Source: Hydrocurvibacter sp036169815
GTDB taxonomy: Bacteria > Campylobacterota > Campylobacteria > Campylobacterales > Sulfurimonadaceae
Assembly (NCBI GenBank): GCA_036169815.1
Contig: JAVHOA010000060.1
Location: 1-13,856 of the forward strand
Length of the DNA: 13,856 bases
Reading direction: 5' to 3'
Both the position numbers and the translations under genes were made by a program. Of this stretch, positions 13,623 to 13,856 are shown piece by piece. Position 1 is the first letter of the stretch. Every line of letters begins with the position of its first letter. Under the pieces are notes generated by a model. The model saw nothing but the letters and a program-made list of their open reading frames with translations, made no database searches and was not told the origin of the DNA.

Positions 13623-13856
13623 ATGAGCGTCAGAAAAATTAAAAAGAGTTATATCTCTTGTACTGGTTATTTTGCAAGCTATAAAAATAAAACTCAAATA
13701 GCATTTGAATCGACACTCGAACGAGATTTTTATATGTTTTTAGAGTTTGAAAAAAATGTGCTTAAATATGAAGAACAACCGATACGGATAAACTATGAAT
13801 ATACTGATAATAAAAAGCGAAGATATACTCCTGACACATTAGTTACATATGAAGAC
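13623..13856 (+). CDS. tnsA: TnsA endonuclease of a Tn7-like transposon (3' end outside window)
   Basis: The first 78 residues match the N-terminal nuclease domain of TnsA, which cuts the 5' ends of the transposon while TnsB cuts the 3' ends. Landmarks are VRKIKKSYISCTGYFAS, AFESTLERDFYMFLEFEKNV with the catalytic Glu region (29-33), YEEQPIRINYEY, and RRYTPDTLVTY with the catalytic Asp (D71). The expected Lys further on is outside the window. The ATG at 13623 is chosen because family members start a few residues before VRKI; the frame stays open leftward to a TTG at 13542, but that would place the promoter inside the gene. No ribosome site precedes the ATG. Confidence 0.88.
   Translation, partial: MSVRKIKKSYISCTGYFASYKNKTQIAFESTLERDFYMFLEFEKNVLKYEEQPIRINYEYTDNKKRRYTPDTLVTYED

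Larger units (their letters stand above)
13445..13856 (+). mobile_element. Tn7-like transposon, tnsA-proximal end (runs off window)
   Basis: The tnsA gene begins near the window edge and is preceded by spaced direct repeats of the kind TnsB binds. Tn7-like elements end in TGT. The TGT at 13445, 14 bases before the first repeat, is the best terminus; a second candidate is TGT at 13400. The sequence before 13370 encodes an unrelated gene module, so the boundary lies between 13371 and 13459. The element's other end is outside the window. Confidence 0.6.

Overview
The window is AT-rich and bacterial, and it reads as mobile-element (conjugative plasmid or integrative element) DNA. The IS256-type transposase, the F-like conjugation proteins and the base composition suggest a host in the Campylobacterota (Sulfurimonas/Sulfuricurvum/Arcobacter-like). 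That host is an inference from protein flavour; no rRNA or housekeeping gene is present to settle it.

Layout. (1) Positions 1-516 are the 3' end of an IS256-family insertion sequence, which stops at the base of a strong terminator. (2) A minus-strand gene (581-1372) encodes a PIN-domain nuclease carrying a membrane hairpin. It has a consensus sigma70 promoter and is divergent from everything to its right. (3) A long plus-strand array (1558-10962) with tight spacing or overlapping genes encodes: an intramembrane HEXXH metalloprotease-like protein, a 73-aa unknown, a HerA/VirB4-type ATPase, a type IA topoisomerase homologue that has lost its catalytic tyrosine, a TraN-like secreted Cys-rich protein, a VirB1-like lytic transglycosylase, a secreted C-type-lectin-fold protein with the marks of a diversity-generating retroelement (DGR) variable protein, an Avd-like four-helix-bundle protein, and a second Cys-rich protein that matches the C-terminal part of TraN. 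(4) A minus-strand pair follows (XRE regulator and tyrosine recombinase). (5) A regulatory region at 12344-12584, rich in TAGTAT half-sites and palindromes, drives a small plus-strand module: ribbon-helix-helix regulator, stand-alone WGR protein, a 59-aa unknown and a 30-aa membrane peptide. (6) The right edge enters a Tn7-like transposon: spaced direct repeats resembling TnsB sites, a promoter, and the 5' part of tnsA, which runs off the window.

How the genes may work together. TraN-like proteins sit in the donor outer membrane and stabilise mating pairs by contacting recipient surface receptors. Here a secreted, probably hypermutable lectin-fold protein and an Avd-like protein lie between two TraN-like genes and beside a peptidoglycan-opening transglycosylase. 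My main hypothesis is a DGR-diversified recipient-recognition (mating adhesin) module on a conjugative element. No reverse transcriptase and no template repeat is visible in the window, so diversification would have to be driven from outside it. The second strong observation is the conjugation-linked topoisomerase-fold protein whose active-site residues have been replaced.
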